Assembly: GCF_003185655.1 (NCBI RefSeq)
Contig: NZ_QHJQ01000006.1
Location: forward strand, 62,001 to 126,000
Source of the DNA: Coraliomargarita sinensis
GTDB taxonomy: Bacteria > Verrucomicrobiota > Verrucomicrobiia > Opitutales > Coraliomargaritaceae
Length of the DNA: 64,000 bases
Direction: 5' to 3'
In this document: positions 44,568 through 52,823 of the stretch, piece by piece
Layout: every line of letters begins with the position of its first letter
How positions within the stretch are numbered: the first letter of the stretch is position 1
Notes under the pieces: model-generated
Databases searched by the model: none
The model's input: only the letters and a program-made list of their open reading frames with translations
What the model was told of the DNA's origin: nothing
Position numbers and translations under genes: made by a program

Positions 44568-47500
44568 ATGTCAGAACGCATTACAGAGTCAGCCGTGGAA
44601 GAATTCTGCCTCGAAGTCCTGGAAAACCAAGGCTATCGCTTCGTTGCTCCCGAAGAGCTCAATCGGCTTCAGCCTCAGAAGGTTATTGTGGAGGAAACCC
44701 TGCGGGAGATGGTCGCGGCACTCAATCCGAAGGCGCCGAAACAGGCTCGTGATACTGCGGTGCGTATGGTGCTGTCCCTTTCCAGCCAGAATCTCTTGGA
44801 GAACAACGAGGAGTTTCACCGCTACCTGACGGAGGGAATCAAAGTTGAAATCCAGAAAGACGGCGAAGCGCGTGGCGAGATCGTGAATCTCGTGGATTTT
44901 GAACATCCGGCGAACAACCGATTGGAAGTGACCAATCAGTTTACGGTGCAGGCTTCGCAGCGTGGCACGATCGTCACGAAGCGCCCTGACGTGGTCATTC
45001 TGGTCAATGGCATGCCGCTGGTCGTAATCGAGCTGAAGAATCCGTCCGATGAGCATGCGACGGTTCGCAAAGCCTATTACCAGCTCCAGACTTACAAGCA
45101 GGAGATTCCACAGCTTTTCTACTATAATACCGTTCTAGTGGCCTCCGATGGTATCGAGGCTCGCACAGGCTCGCTGACGGCTGGCTTTTCCCGCTTCATG
45201 CGTTGGAAGACCGTCGACGGCATCAAGGAAGATGATCGTGTCGTGCCACAGGTCGAAACCCTCTCCAAAGGGATGCTTCGTCCTGACGTGCTCCTCGACC
45301 TGATTAAACAGTTCACAGTATTTGAGAAGACTGAGAGCGAGGATGAGAACGGCCTGAAGCAAATTCAGACCGTAAAGAAAATCGCGGCCTATCACCAATA
45401 TCATGCCGTGAATCGGGCGGTGGTATCGACCCTCCGTGCGACAGCAAACACAGAGACGGAGACCGCAGCAGAGGACCCCGGAACTTATAACAACCTGCCG
45501 TCTGTCAAAGACCAGCCAGCGGGTGACCAAAAGGCCGGCGTCGTTTGGCATACGCAGGGATCAGGTAAGTCGCTCTCGATGGTATTCTACACCGGAAAGA
45601 TCGTGCTGGCGCTGAACAACCCCACAATTGTCGTGCTGACAGATCGCAACGACCTCGATCAGCAGCTCTTTGATACCTTCGCGAGCTGCAAGCAGCTCCT
45701 CCGGCAGACGCCCGTGCAGGCGGAAGACCGCGAAGACCTGAAGAAATTGCTCAAAACCGAGGGTGGCGGGATTATTTTCACGACCATTCAAAAGTTCGCT
45801 CCCGAGGAAGGTTCTTCGGTCTATGAGACACTCTCAGAACGGCGGAACATCGTCGTCATGGCCGACGAAGCACACCGCTCGCAGTATGGCTTTGGTGGAA
45901 AGACCGTGGAGAAAGGCGATCAAGCTGTCATCAAATACGGTTTCGCCAAGTATCTGAGGGACGGTTTGCCCAAGGCCAGCTTCATCGGGTTCACCGGAAC
46001 TCCGATTGAACGGGATGACGCATCGACACCAGCCGTCTTTGGCAACTATATCGACGTTTACGACATTGAGCAGGCCGTGGCAGACGGGGCGACCGTGCGG
46101 ATTTACTACGAGTCGCGTCTCGCCAAGCTCAACTTGGATGAGGAGAAGATCCCCGAGCTCGACCGTGAGTTTGAAGAACTGACCGAAGGCGAGGAGGAAT
46201 CAGCCAGCCAGAAGGCCAAGGCAAAATGGACACAGCTCGAAGCGATTGTCGGCCATCCCAAGCGGATCGAAGCGGTAGCAGCAGATTTTATCCAGCACTT
46301 TGAGACGCGTCAGGAAGCCTTTGAAGGTAAGGTCATGTTCGTCGCGATGAGCCGGCGCATCGCCGTCGAAATGTATGAGGCGATTGTGACACTCCGCCCA
46401 GAGTGGCACGATGACGACCTGAGAAAAGGCAAGATCAAGGTGGTAATGACCAGCAGCAGCTCCGACCCTGTCGAATGGGCAAGGCATGCCACCAATAAGC
46501 ACGACCGCCAGAACCTGGCCGAGCGACTGAAAGACCCGTCCGACGGCCTGGAAATCGTGATCGTTCGGGACATGTGGCTCACTGGATTTGATGCACCCAG
46601 CCTCCATACCCTCTATGTCGATAAGCCCATGAAGGGGCATAACTTGATGCAGGCTATCGCACGGGTGAATCGGGTCTATAAGGACAAGGAAGGTGGCTTG
46701 ATTGTCGATTATCTGGGGATCGCTACATCTTTGAAAGAAGCTCTGGCCACCTACACGGAAAGCGGTGGCAAAGGAAAACCGACCTTCGATCAATCCGAAG
46801 CGATTGCGCTCATGCGCGAGAAACTGGAAGTCGTCGCGCAAATCCTCCACGGATTTGCCTACGATGAGTATTTCGAGGCCGATACGCGTCGCAAGATGAT
46901 GATGCTGGTGGAAGCGCAGGATTTCATTCTCGGCATCGACGATGGCAAAGAGCGTTTCTGTAAGGAGGTGAATGCGCTATCCAAGGCTTTTGCTTTGGCG
47001 GTTCCGAGTGTGGAGGCGATGGAGGCAAAAGACGAAGTCGCCTTCTTCCAAGCCGTCAAAGCGAGACTGGCGAAGTTCGATGAAGCGGGTGGCGACAATG
47101 GCGGCAAAAGCTCGACTGAGATTGAGTCGGCCGTGCGCCAGCTCATCGACAAAGCCGTTGTCTCTGAAGGCGTGGTCGATGTGTTCGATGCCGCCGGAAT
47201 CCAAAAGCCGGACGTCTCCATCCTCTCGGATGAGTTCATGGATGAAGTCCGTGGAATGGAGCAAAAGAATCTCGCCGTGGAGCTACTCAGAAAGCTCCTC
47301 AATGACGAGATCAAGAGCCGCACCAAGCGCAATGCGATGCAGAGCAAAAAGCTCTCTGAAATGCTGGCCAATGCGATCCGCAAGTATCAAAACAACGTGC
47401 TGACCGCTGCAGAAGTCATTCAGGAACTGATCGAGATGGGCAAGGAAATCAAGGCCTCCGACCTTGAAGCTCAAGAGGTCGGACTATCCGACTACGAATA

Positions 47501-47771
47501 CGCCTTTTACATGGCCCTGGCCGATAATGACTCGGCCAAAGAGGTCATGGATAACGACACCCTGAAGGACCTGGCCATCGTCTTGGTAAACCTGGTTCGC
47601 AAGAACGCCACGATTGACTGGACGAAGCGGGAGAAGGTCCGAATCAAGATGCGAGCCTTGGTCAAAACCACACTCAAACGCTTTGGCTACCCACCGGACT
47701 TGGAGAAAATCGCAACCGAAAACATCCTCAAGCAGGCCGAACTATTGGCGGATGAGTTCGCAGCGGCGTGA
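44568..47771 (+). CDS. hsdR: Type I restriction enzyme R subunit
   Basis: A 1067-residue restriction and translocation subunit. The N-terminal nuclease has the D-ExK core (RPDVVIL and VVIELKNPSDEH) and RKAYYQLQTYK. The SF2 motor has Walker A HTQGSGKSLSM, DEAH-type MADEAHRSQYG, GFTGTPIE, and late motifs IARVNRVYKDKEGG. The C-terminal helical domain binds the methylase. With HsdM and HsdS it cleaves unmodified DNA at a distance. It is the last gene of the locus, separated from hsdM/hsdS by three accessory genes. Confidence 0.95.
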   Translation: MSERITESAVEEFCLEVLENQGYRFVAPEELNRLQPQKVIVEETLREMVAALNPKAPKQARDTAVRMVLSLSSQNLLENNEEFHRYLTEGIKVEIQKDGEARGEIVNLVDFEHPANNRLEVTNQFTVQASQRGTIVTKRPDVVILVNGMPLVVIELKNPSDEHATVRKAYYQLQTYKQEIPQLFYYNTVLVASDGIEARTGSLTAGFSRFMRWKTVDGIKEDDRVVPQVETLSKGMLRPDVLLDLIKQFTVFEKTESEDENGLKQIQTVKKIAAYHQYHAVNRAVVSTLRATANTETETAAEDPGTYNNLPSVKDQPAGDQKAGVVWHTQGSGKSLSMVFYTGKIVLALNNPTIVVLTDRNDLDQQLFDTFASCKQLLRQTPVQAEDREDLKKLLKTEGGGIIFTTIQKFAPEEGSSVYETLSERRNIVVMADEAHRSQYGFGGKTVEKGDQAVIKYGFAKYLRDGLPKASFIGFTGTPIERDDASTPAVFGNYIDVYDIEQAVADGATVRIYYESRLAKLNLDEEKIPELDREFEELTEGEEESASQKAKAKWTQLEAIVGHPKRIEAVAADFIQHFETRQEAFEGKVMFVAMSRRIAVEMYEAIVTLRPEWHDDDLRKGKIKVVMTSSSSDPVEWARHATNKHDRQNLAERLKDPSDGLEIVIVRDMWLTGFDAPSLHTLYVDKPMKGHNLMQAIARVNRVYKDKEGGLIVDYLGIATSLKEALATYTESGGKGKPTFDQSEAIALMREKLEVVAQILHGFAYDEYFEADTRRKMMMLVEAQDFILGIDDGKERFCKEVNALSKAFALAVPSVEAMEAKDEVAFFQAVKARLAKFDEAGGDNGGKSSTEIESAVRQLIDKAVVSEGVVDVFDAAGIQKPDVSILSDEFMDEVRGMEQKNLAVELLRKLLNDEIKSRTKRNAMQSKKLSEMLANAIRKYQNNVLTAAEVIQELIEMGKEIKASDLEAQEVGLSDYEYAFYMALADNDSAKEVMDNDTLKDLAIVLVNLVRKNATIDWTKREKVRIKMRALVKTTLKRFGYPPDLEKIATENILKQAELLADEFAAA

Positions 47772-47821
47772 GCCCTTCCGCACCAGAGCTTCGATACTCA
47801 GCCGTTCACAAGCTCAGGGCT
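47771..47821. repeat. Imperfect inverted repeat between convergent genes
   Basis: AGCCCT (47771-47776) and GAGCTT (47786-47791) pair with the contiguous AAGCTC-AGGGCT (47810-47821), leaving a 9-nt bulge and an 18-nt loop. It lies at the junction of the convergent hsdR and the following minus-strand gene, and may act as a bidirectional stop for transcription, though no T-tract was seen. Confidence 0.4.
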
Positions 47822-49064
47822 TCAGCACAATATCAAAGGGAAGAGAAATCCGCCTACCCTTTCTTTGGATCTTTCTCGTGGTCGCGTTGATTGCTAATTT
47901 AGTCGAATCCTTAAACTCCTTGATTCGTCCTAATGCCTGAAATGCTCGGGGCCCTGCATCCGCGTAAGAAATCCAGATTGGAAATAACTTTTCGCCCTGC
48001 TTCACGACAATGAACGGTCGCTTAGCCGGTGGTCGTAAAAAGTGAGTCACCGAAACCCCATCCATATCCTGAACATGCCTTAAAATGTCGTTCACGACAA
48101 AATGAAAAAACAGCTTGTCCAGCTCTGCCATGTCTCGTGGGGAAGCTTTGGCTGGTTCCTTTTCAGTGAACTCTTCATTCCCATCGCATATCGACTCCTT
48201 TGCGCGTCTCGCACATTTCATAATATCCCCACGGCGCTTCGATGCGTATAGGAAAAAGCCCGAGTCAAAGAAGAGACCAATAGGTTTAGTCACCGCAGGA
48301 CGAGTCCCTAGGCCTGAAATATCCGTGAGGGCTGGGATCACATTCCAGACGCCAGCACTTTCCAAAAGCTCAACGGCAACCGCTATTTCTTTCGCTCGAA
48401 TTTTGAGTTCATATGCTCCCGACCTCTTTGCCAAAAAGGTCGGACGAAAAACCTGACCAGATGCCTCAATCGCAAGTAGTTCATGAAGCTTAAAAATCGA
48501 GTCACTGAATGAATCCGTTCGTTCAGCGCTGCGACTCAGCGCACATGACCAATCAAAAATGGACCCCGCCGATGGAGCTATATAATCCAAAACAAATTTG
48601 CGCCAAGCGCGAGCACGGTTATCAGCGGATTTGCTTAGCCATTGATTGTCGCTAGTGAGCCATTCAACCTTGTAAGGATTAATCTGAGCAGCCTGACAGC
48701 TGAAACCTCGACACAAAAGATCTAGAATCCCTTCAATCTCATTTCGGAAAAGATATGATTCTGGGCTGGTCTTTACAGAACGCCCAGAAATCAGGGAATC
48801 TAGGTAGTGGCCCCAGCCTTCCATCTGGGATGCGATTGTTTCGCCCCGGTAAATTTCACCCTGTAGTTCTTTAGGTGTGAAGTCTTCGAGACCATCCACT
48901 CGCCCTTTTAGAAAAAGGCGGCGCCGTAAGTGACTGGACCGCTCATAAGAACAGCCGAATTCGGCTCCTATCTTTTTCGCACGCTTGAATGGTAAAGTCG
49001 GCACGAACTCTCCTTCGGCAAGATTTTTCAATCTTTCTTCAAGTTTTAAGAAGTCAAATTCCAT
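47814..49064 (-). CDS. DUF4143-like protein lacking the usual ATPase domain
   Basis: A 416-residue protein without Walker motifs. Its central and C-terminal parts (LKIRAKEIAVAVELLESAGV, then KPIGLFFDSGFFLYA, and a late KQGEKLFPIWISYADA) resemble the DUF4143 region found behind AAA_14-type ATPases: a winged-helix segment, a FxDxGL-like strand and a nuclease-like fold. The N-terminal 60 residues are basic (RRRLFLKGRVDG). It may be a degenerate or stand-alone version. It is divergent from the wHTH gene at 49190. Confidence 0.4.
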   Translation of the reverse strand: MEFDFLKLEERLKNLAEGEFVPTLPFKRAKKIGAEFGCSYERSSHLRRRLFLKGRVDGLEDFTPKELQGEIYRGETIASQMEGWGHYLDSLISGRSVKTSPESYLFRNEIEGILDLLCRGFSCQAAQINPYKVEWLTSDNQWLSKSADNRARAWRKFVLDYIAPSAGSIFDWSCALSRSAERTDSFSDSIFKLHELLAIEASGQVFRPTFLAKRSGAYELKIRAKEIAVAVELLESAGVWNVIPALTDISGLGTRPAVTKPIGLFFDSGFFLYASKRRGDIMKCARRAKESICDGNEEFTEKEPAKASPRDMAELDKLFFHFVVNDILRHVQDMDGVSVTHFLRPPAKRPFIVVKQGEKLFPIWISYADAGPRAFQALGRIKEFKDSTKLAINATTRKIQRKGRRISLPFDIVLKP

Positions 49065-49179
49065 TCTTAACGTATATTATTTTCGATATTTTAAAACCTA
49101 TCCCCTATTTCAAGGGACTTTCTAGCCTTTTCTGGCACTTTTTTGTGACAGTTGCAGTAAAATAGCGAGCGCTCAAAAA

Positions 49180-49201
49180 AACACGTTAAATGCAACGTGT
49201 T
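49180..49201. promoter_or_regulatory. Inverted repeat straddling the start codon of the wHTH gene
   Basis: AACACGTT (49180-49187) and AACGTGTT (49194-49201) form an 8-bp palindrome with a 6-base spacer. The ATG at 49190-49192 lies in the spacer. It could be an operator that the wHTH protein binds over its own start, or an RNA hairpin that masks the start codon. Confidence 0.5.
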
Positions 49202-49543
49202 CAATCCAGCTCTAGAAAGGTCAGCCGCCGCAGAAGTCAGTCTGAGGAGCGTATCATTACGGAGGTCGGCCTAATTCTAGCACGAGGAATCATCGCGTGC
49301 AGACACGAGCGCCCCGAACCAAAGGCAGTCCGTAAGGCCGATGCCACAGGCGCACCCGAAAGCGTACAGAGCCTCCTACGTCAAAATGCGGGTCAACCGC
49401 TGACTTGCAGCGCCATCGCGAGAAGCCTCGGCGTATCAAATTCAACAGCTCGCAACCAACTGAAGCCTCTCCTGAAGACTGGGATCGTCACGCGCCACGG
49501 ACGTGGACCCGCGACGACCTACGTCTCAGCAATAAATAAGTAA
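49190..49543 (+). CDS. Winged-helix DNA-binding protein
   Basis: A 117-residue protein with a basic N-terminus (SSSRKVSRRRSQSEER) and a C-terminal winged helix (SVQSLLRQNAGQPLTCSAIA then RSLGVSNSTARNQLKPLLKT and a wing in VTRHGRGPATTYV). It likely regulates the following genes of a plasmid-like module or itself. Its start codon sits within an inverted repeat. It starts 19 bp before the next gene ends its leader, giving a probable operon of five small genes. Confidence 0.65.
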   Translation: MQRVQSSSRKVSRRRSQSEERIITEVGLILARGIIACRHERPEPKAVRKADATGAPESVQSLLRQNAGQPLTCSAIARSLGVSNSTARNQLKPLLKTGIVTRHGRGPATTYVSAINK

Positions 49544-49561
49544 TAACAACACATCAAGATC

Positions 49562-50182
49562 ATGAGTAAACATAATAAAAACCAAATAACTGAAAGCCTC
49601 ACAAACTTCAGTCTGACGAGTATCGCCCGTATAGAGACTGACCCACCTGGCGAGAAGACTCTCGCCCTTACCGACGGGGATTCCAATTTAATAATGGATA
49701 CAACTTGCGATCCCGATGTAGTCGCTTGCTTCCTTGGTCTCATGCCGGAGGGTCATTTCACCTCGGGCTTTATTTTCGAGCTTTTCAGCGTGCCGATCAG
49801 TGATGTTCAAGCCGTTCTGCTTATCGGACTTTTCTTCGATCTCAAACAAGCGGAGGCGATACCAATAGCTCTGTTTCACAACTGGATGAGCTCTAGCTTT
49901 GAGAAACGGTTTGCAGCCGGCTACGAAGCCCTAGCCGCGATCATGGATGAATGGGACGACCATGAAATGCCCCCCAGCCTCAAAAAATTGTATTCTGACA
50001 CGACTAAGGTCCAGTCCGCTTTAAATCAAGCCACCAAGTTGATGCAACGGATTGATGGACCGCTGAACAAAGCTCTTGAGCAACAGCAAGATTTGGAAAG
50101 CCCGGAAGGCTTGCGTCTGGAAATTAGCTTCTACTCCGAGGAGGAAGAGGAAGAGGACGACGACGAAGAAGTCCCGTTCTAA
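49562..50182 (+). CDS. Orphan protein with acidic tail
   Basis: A 206-residue protein with no known domain. Its last 16 residues are nearly all Glu/Asp (SEEEEEEDDDEEVPF). The middle contains hydrophobic helices (VQAVLLIGLFFDL) but no clear membrane segment. Acidic tails of this kind occur in ssDNA-binding and partner-docking proteins, but nothing else supports that role. It is followed by a perfect 16-bp hairpin before the next gene. Confidence 0.55.
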   Translation: MSKHNKNQITESLTNFSLTSIARIETDPPGEKTLALTDGDSNLIMDTTCDPDVVACFLGLMPEGHFTSGFIFELFSVPISDVQAVLLIGLFFDLKQAEAIPIALFHNWMSSSFEKRFAAGYEALAAIMDEWDDHEMPPSLKKLYSDTTKVQSALNQATKLMQRIDGPLNKALEQQQDLESPEGLRLEISFYSEEEEEEDDDEEVPF

Positions 50183-50191
50183 ACTCAACGT

Positions 50192-50226
50192 GGGGGATTT
50201 ATTCCGCAGGGCGGAATAAATCCCCC
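50192..50226. repeat. Perfect 16-bp inverted repeat between two genes
   Basis: The arms 50192-50207 (GGGGGATTTATTCCGC) and 50211-50226 pair perfectly over 16 bp around a 3-nt loop. No T-tract follows on either strand, so it is not a standard terminator. It lies 9 bp after one gene's stop codon and 15 bp before the next start, where it could stabilise or process the message. Confidence 0.6.
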
Positions 50227-50241
50227 AAACCCATTAAAATT

Positions 50242-51303
50242 ATGAAGTACAGAAATAAATACATCGTCAACAGACTCAAAGAATGGCTTGCAGACCCACA
50301 TCGCTGCTCAGCTTCTGATCTTCAACAGGAGCTTGATTACTTCGCTGCGCAACACCTTGGGCCCGCGTTACTTCGGCTTCAAGAAATACCCAAAGATCAG
50401 CGAATGGCCGCGATTAAGGAGGAGAATAAGAAATGCAAACACGTGACTGAAAAGTGCCTGCTTTTTATGGCCCAGCATGTTCTCGACACCCCCAACGAGC
50501 CGCCCGCATGTGACTTCCACAAAACTCTGGAGTTAAACCGAACCGACTTGTTTGAGCTATCGGATTTAATCGGCTCGGATGAAAAAGATTCGGCCTCTTT
50601 TAGAGACCGCCTAATCGAAACAGGTCGAAGAATGATCCAATTCGGCGAAACGGTTGAGCGCTTACGCATCGAGGGACTTCTTCAAACCTATGCGCTCGTT
50701 TATTTTTATAACAGATGGGACAAGGAAGCCGCCACGAGAGATGAAAAACATTTAATAGAAGAGTTTGGGCATCCCCTGTTAAAAGCGAGAGGCCTACCAT
50801 CCGGAAAAACCGCATTGTACAGGGCGATTCACACCTTCGAGGAACTAGCAGAAGCCATCACCGATCAAGCGCCGCCGTCATGCGTGATGACCTGTGAGTT
50901 TAAGGAATGGTTTCACAGCCTCATCCTAAAGATCACGGAGATGTCAAAACATGGCCCAGACGGCTTTTCAGACCATTTTCACCTCATGGGTGCCCTCCCC
51001 GGCCTGCGTGAGTACGGAAGGTCCGCAGATGCCCAAATCGAGGAGAAGCCCGCACCGAAAAAGTCAACGAAGAAGACACCCGAAGCGATCGCCGAGACCC
51101 TGAATGCAAGAAGGCCTCAACAGCGGTCAGCATTTATAACCCGCACCTTCACAAAAATTGATGATGCTCTTAACGTCATCAACCTGCTTGATACCACTGA
51201 AATTACAGTGCCCACGGATCAAATATCCGCCACTCGACAATCACTCGAGGCCGCCATCAACAAGTTAAATGCGCTCGATAGAACTGAAGGAGGCATCAAA
51301 TGA
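50242..51303 (+). CDS. Orphan helical protein
   Basis: A 353-residue protein with no recognised domain. It is predicted mostly helical, with a charged Lys/Pro linker near residues 270-285 (KPAPKKSTKKTPE). The next gene starts within its last codons (ATGA overlap), so the two are probably made together. It is likely a structural or DNA-related protein of the mobile element, but nothing in the sequence shows this. Confidence 0.5.
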   Translation: MKYRNKYIVNRLKEWLADPHRCSASDLQQELDYFAAQHLGPALLRLQEIPKDQRMAAIKEENKKCKHVTEKCLLFMAQHVLDTPNEPPACDFHKTLELNRTDLFELSDLIGSDEKDSASFRDRLIETGRRMIQFGETVERLRIEGLLQTYALVYFYNRWDKEAATRDEKHLIEEFGHPLLKARGLPSGKTALYRAIHTFEELAEAITDQAPPSCVMTCEFKEWFHSLILKITEMSKHGPDGFSDHFHLMGALPGLREYGRSADAQIEEKPAPKKSTKKTPEAIAETLNARRPQQRSAFITRTFTKIDDALNVINLLDTTEITVPTDQISATRQSLEAAINKLNALDRTEGGIK

Positions 51304-51746
51304 AAACCACAATATCAACAGTTTTATCGAAGAATTATTTCTTTAACAATTACACTATCCTCAAAAAAGAGGACCTATGCCACCTACTACTTAAGGGAGA
51401 TGTTGTTGCTTCGTCAAAATGCTCAACCGGAGGCTTAGTGCGGTTACTGGAAAACGAGTGTATCATTTGCGCACCGGAGGCATTCTTAATCAGGGAAATT
51501 GTAATCAGCGACTTCCATGCGGCACTAGTTGCCAGCCTCTATAAGCATGTAGATGAGGACAAGCCAGAAGAGAACTGGTTCAAGCTGCCGATCATCGAAC
51601 GCCTATTTACAGGATTAGAGAATCTTAAATCCAATAAATCCGAAACTCTAGCCAATCTATTCAACCAGCTCCACTACTGCCACATGGAGCAATCCATCGT
51701 TTCCGGAGAAATTGACTATGAAAATGAGTATCCAATGGACGGATAA
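51300..51746 (+). CDS. Orphan small protein
   Basis: A 148-residue protein beginning MKTTISTVLSKNYFFNN, overlapping the previous gene by 4 bp. It contains a few cysteines (KCSTGG, CIICAPEAF) and no signal peptide or recognised domain. Translational coupling suggests it works with the preceding orphan protein. Confidence 0.5.
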   Translation: MKTTISTVLSKNYFFNNYTILKKEDLCHLLLKGDVVASSKCSTGGLVRLLENECIICAPEAFLIREIVISDFHAALVASLYKHVDEDKPEENWFKLPIIERLFTGLENLKSNKSETLANLFNQLHYCHMEQSIVSGEIDYENEYPMDG

Positions 51747-51882
51747 AACAAGGCACGCTTGAAGCGAAATAAGAATCAACCAGCCCAAACAGAGTCACAC
51801 GAAATTCAATTGGTCCCGTTGGAAGGTCTCGGCCAACCAAAAGCCGATCCAAAAAGATAAGAACCAAAGCATAATAACTAAT

Positions 51883-52260
51883 ATGAAAGATAAAATACCA
51901 CATTTGTTCACTAAAAAGCAGTACAACCGACTTTTGGCGAATGGCCAGAAAGGGCTAGATATTGACCACATACCTGTCATCCTAATGACTGTTCCTTGGC
52001 ATTCAGCATCGTGGCTCCTTACTGCGATTTTACCTGACAATAAAGATATTTTGATTGGCCTATGCGACCTCGGCAACGGCTACCCGGAGGTTGGGTACGT
52101 CTCAATCGACGAACTCCTGCAAATAGAGCACCCGGTGGGTTTAAAACTCGAACGGAACAAATACTTCAAGGCCACGTATCCATTGAGCGTGTATGTTAAA
52201 GCCGCTAGAAACCTGGGGAGAATCACAATTTCCGACGTTGATCTTGAGCCATTTGCATAA
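51883..52260 (+). CDS. DUF2958 protein
   Basis: A 125-residue protein with the DUF2958 layout: a start helix ending in LLANGQ, then MTVPWHSASWLLTAIL, IGLCDLGNGYPEVGYVSIDEL, GLKLERNKYFKATYPLSVYV. DUF2958 proteins are typical of plasmids and conjugative elements; their biochemical role is unknown. Its presence supports a mobile-element origin for this stretch. Confidence 0.8.
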   Translation: MKDKIPHLFTKKQYNRLLANGQKGLDIDHIPVILMTVPWHSASWLLTAILPDNKDILIGLCDLGNGYPEVGYVSIDELLQIEHPVGLKLERNKYFKATYPLSVYVKAARNLGRITISDVDLEPFA

Positions 52261-52358
52261 TCCAGGCACTATCTTGGAGGAGTCTTGTTCAATATTAGAT
52301 TTACAAGAACGATACCGATCGCATTAGATCAAGGGCTCAAACATGAGCTTAATATAGC

Positions 52359-52823
52359 ATGACACCATTTTACATACCCCCAGACATCGAATTTGCGCTT
52401 ACACGTCTTAATGTGTGCTGTGGTCCTGCCTCATTTGCCGCGATTACGGGACTTCCAGTCTGCAATGTCTTGCGCTACTTCGTTGGCTACCCTCAGAAGC
52501 AACATACTAATCTTATGTCGATGAGGGACGCACTAATCCTGAGCGGTCAATCTTGGGCTGATCGCAAGGACAAAACTTTCCCGAATGTGGGCCTCGCATG
52601 GCTCGAACCAACAGGCCCATGGGAAGGTCAAAAACTGGGATTTTTTAAGGCTCTCAGGCACTCTCATTGGATTGGGCTGTATAAAGAGCACGTCTTCGAT
52701 GTGAATGAATGCAGGTGGTTTGATATTCAAAACTGGGAAGAGAGCGTTGCCACAAAATGGATAGCGGCCTGCCCGAATGCAACAGGCTGGAAAATAAGAT
52801 CATCACTAGAAATTTTCGGCTAG
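52359..52823 (+). CDS. C39-like papain-fold peptidase domain protein
   Basis: A 154-residue protein. The motif NVCCGPASFAAITGL resembles the active-site Cys segment of C39-type papain-fold peptidases (Q/N..CGPxS). A later HSHWIGLYKEHVFDVN supplies a plausible catalytic His followed by Asn/Asp. No signal peptide is present, so it would act inside the cell, for example on a bacteriocin or phage protein. It converges with the Cys-rich gene and overlaps its 3' end. The assignment is by motif only. Confidence 0.45.
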   Translation: MTPFYIPPDIEFALTRLNVCCGPASFAAITGLPVCNVLRYFVGYPQKQHTNLMSMRDALILSGQSWADRKDKTFPNVGLAWLEPTGPWEGQKLGFFKALRHSHWIGLYKEHVFDVNECRWFDIQNWEESVATKWIAACPNATGWKIRSSLEIFG

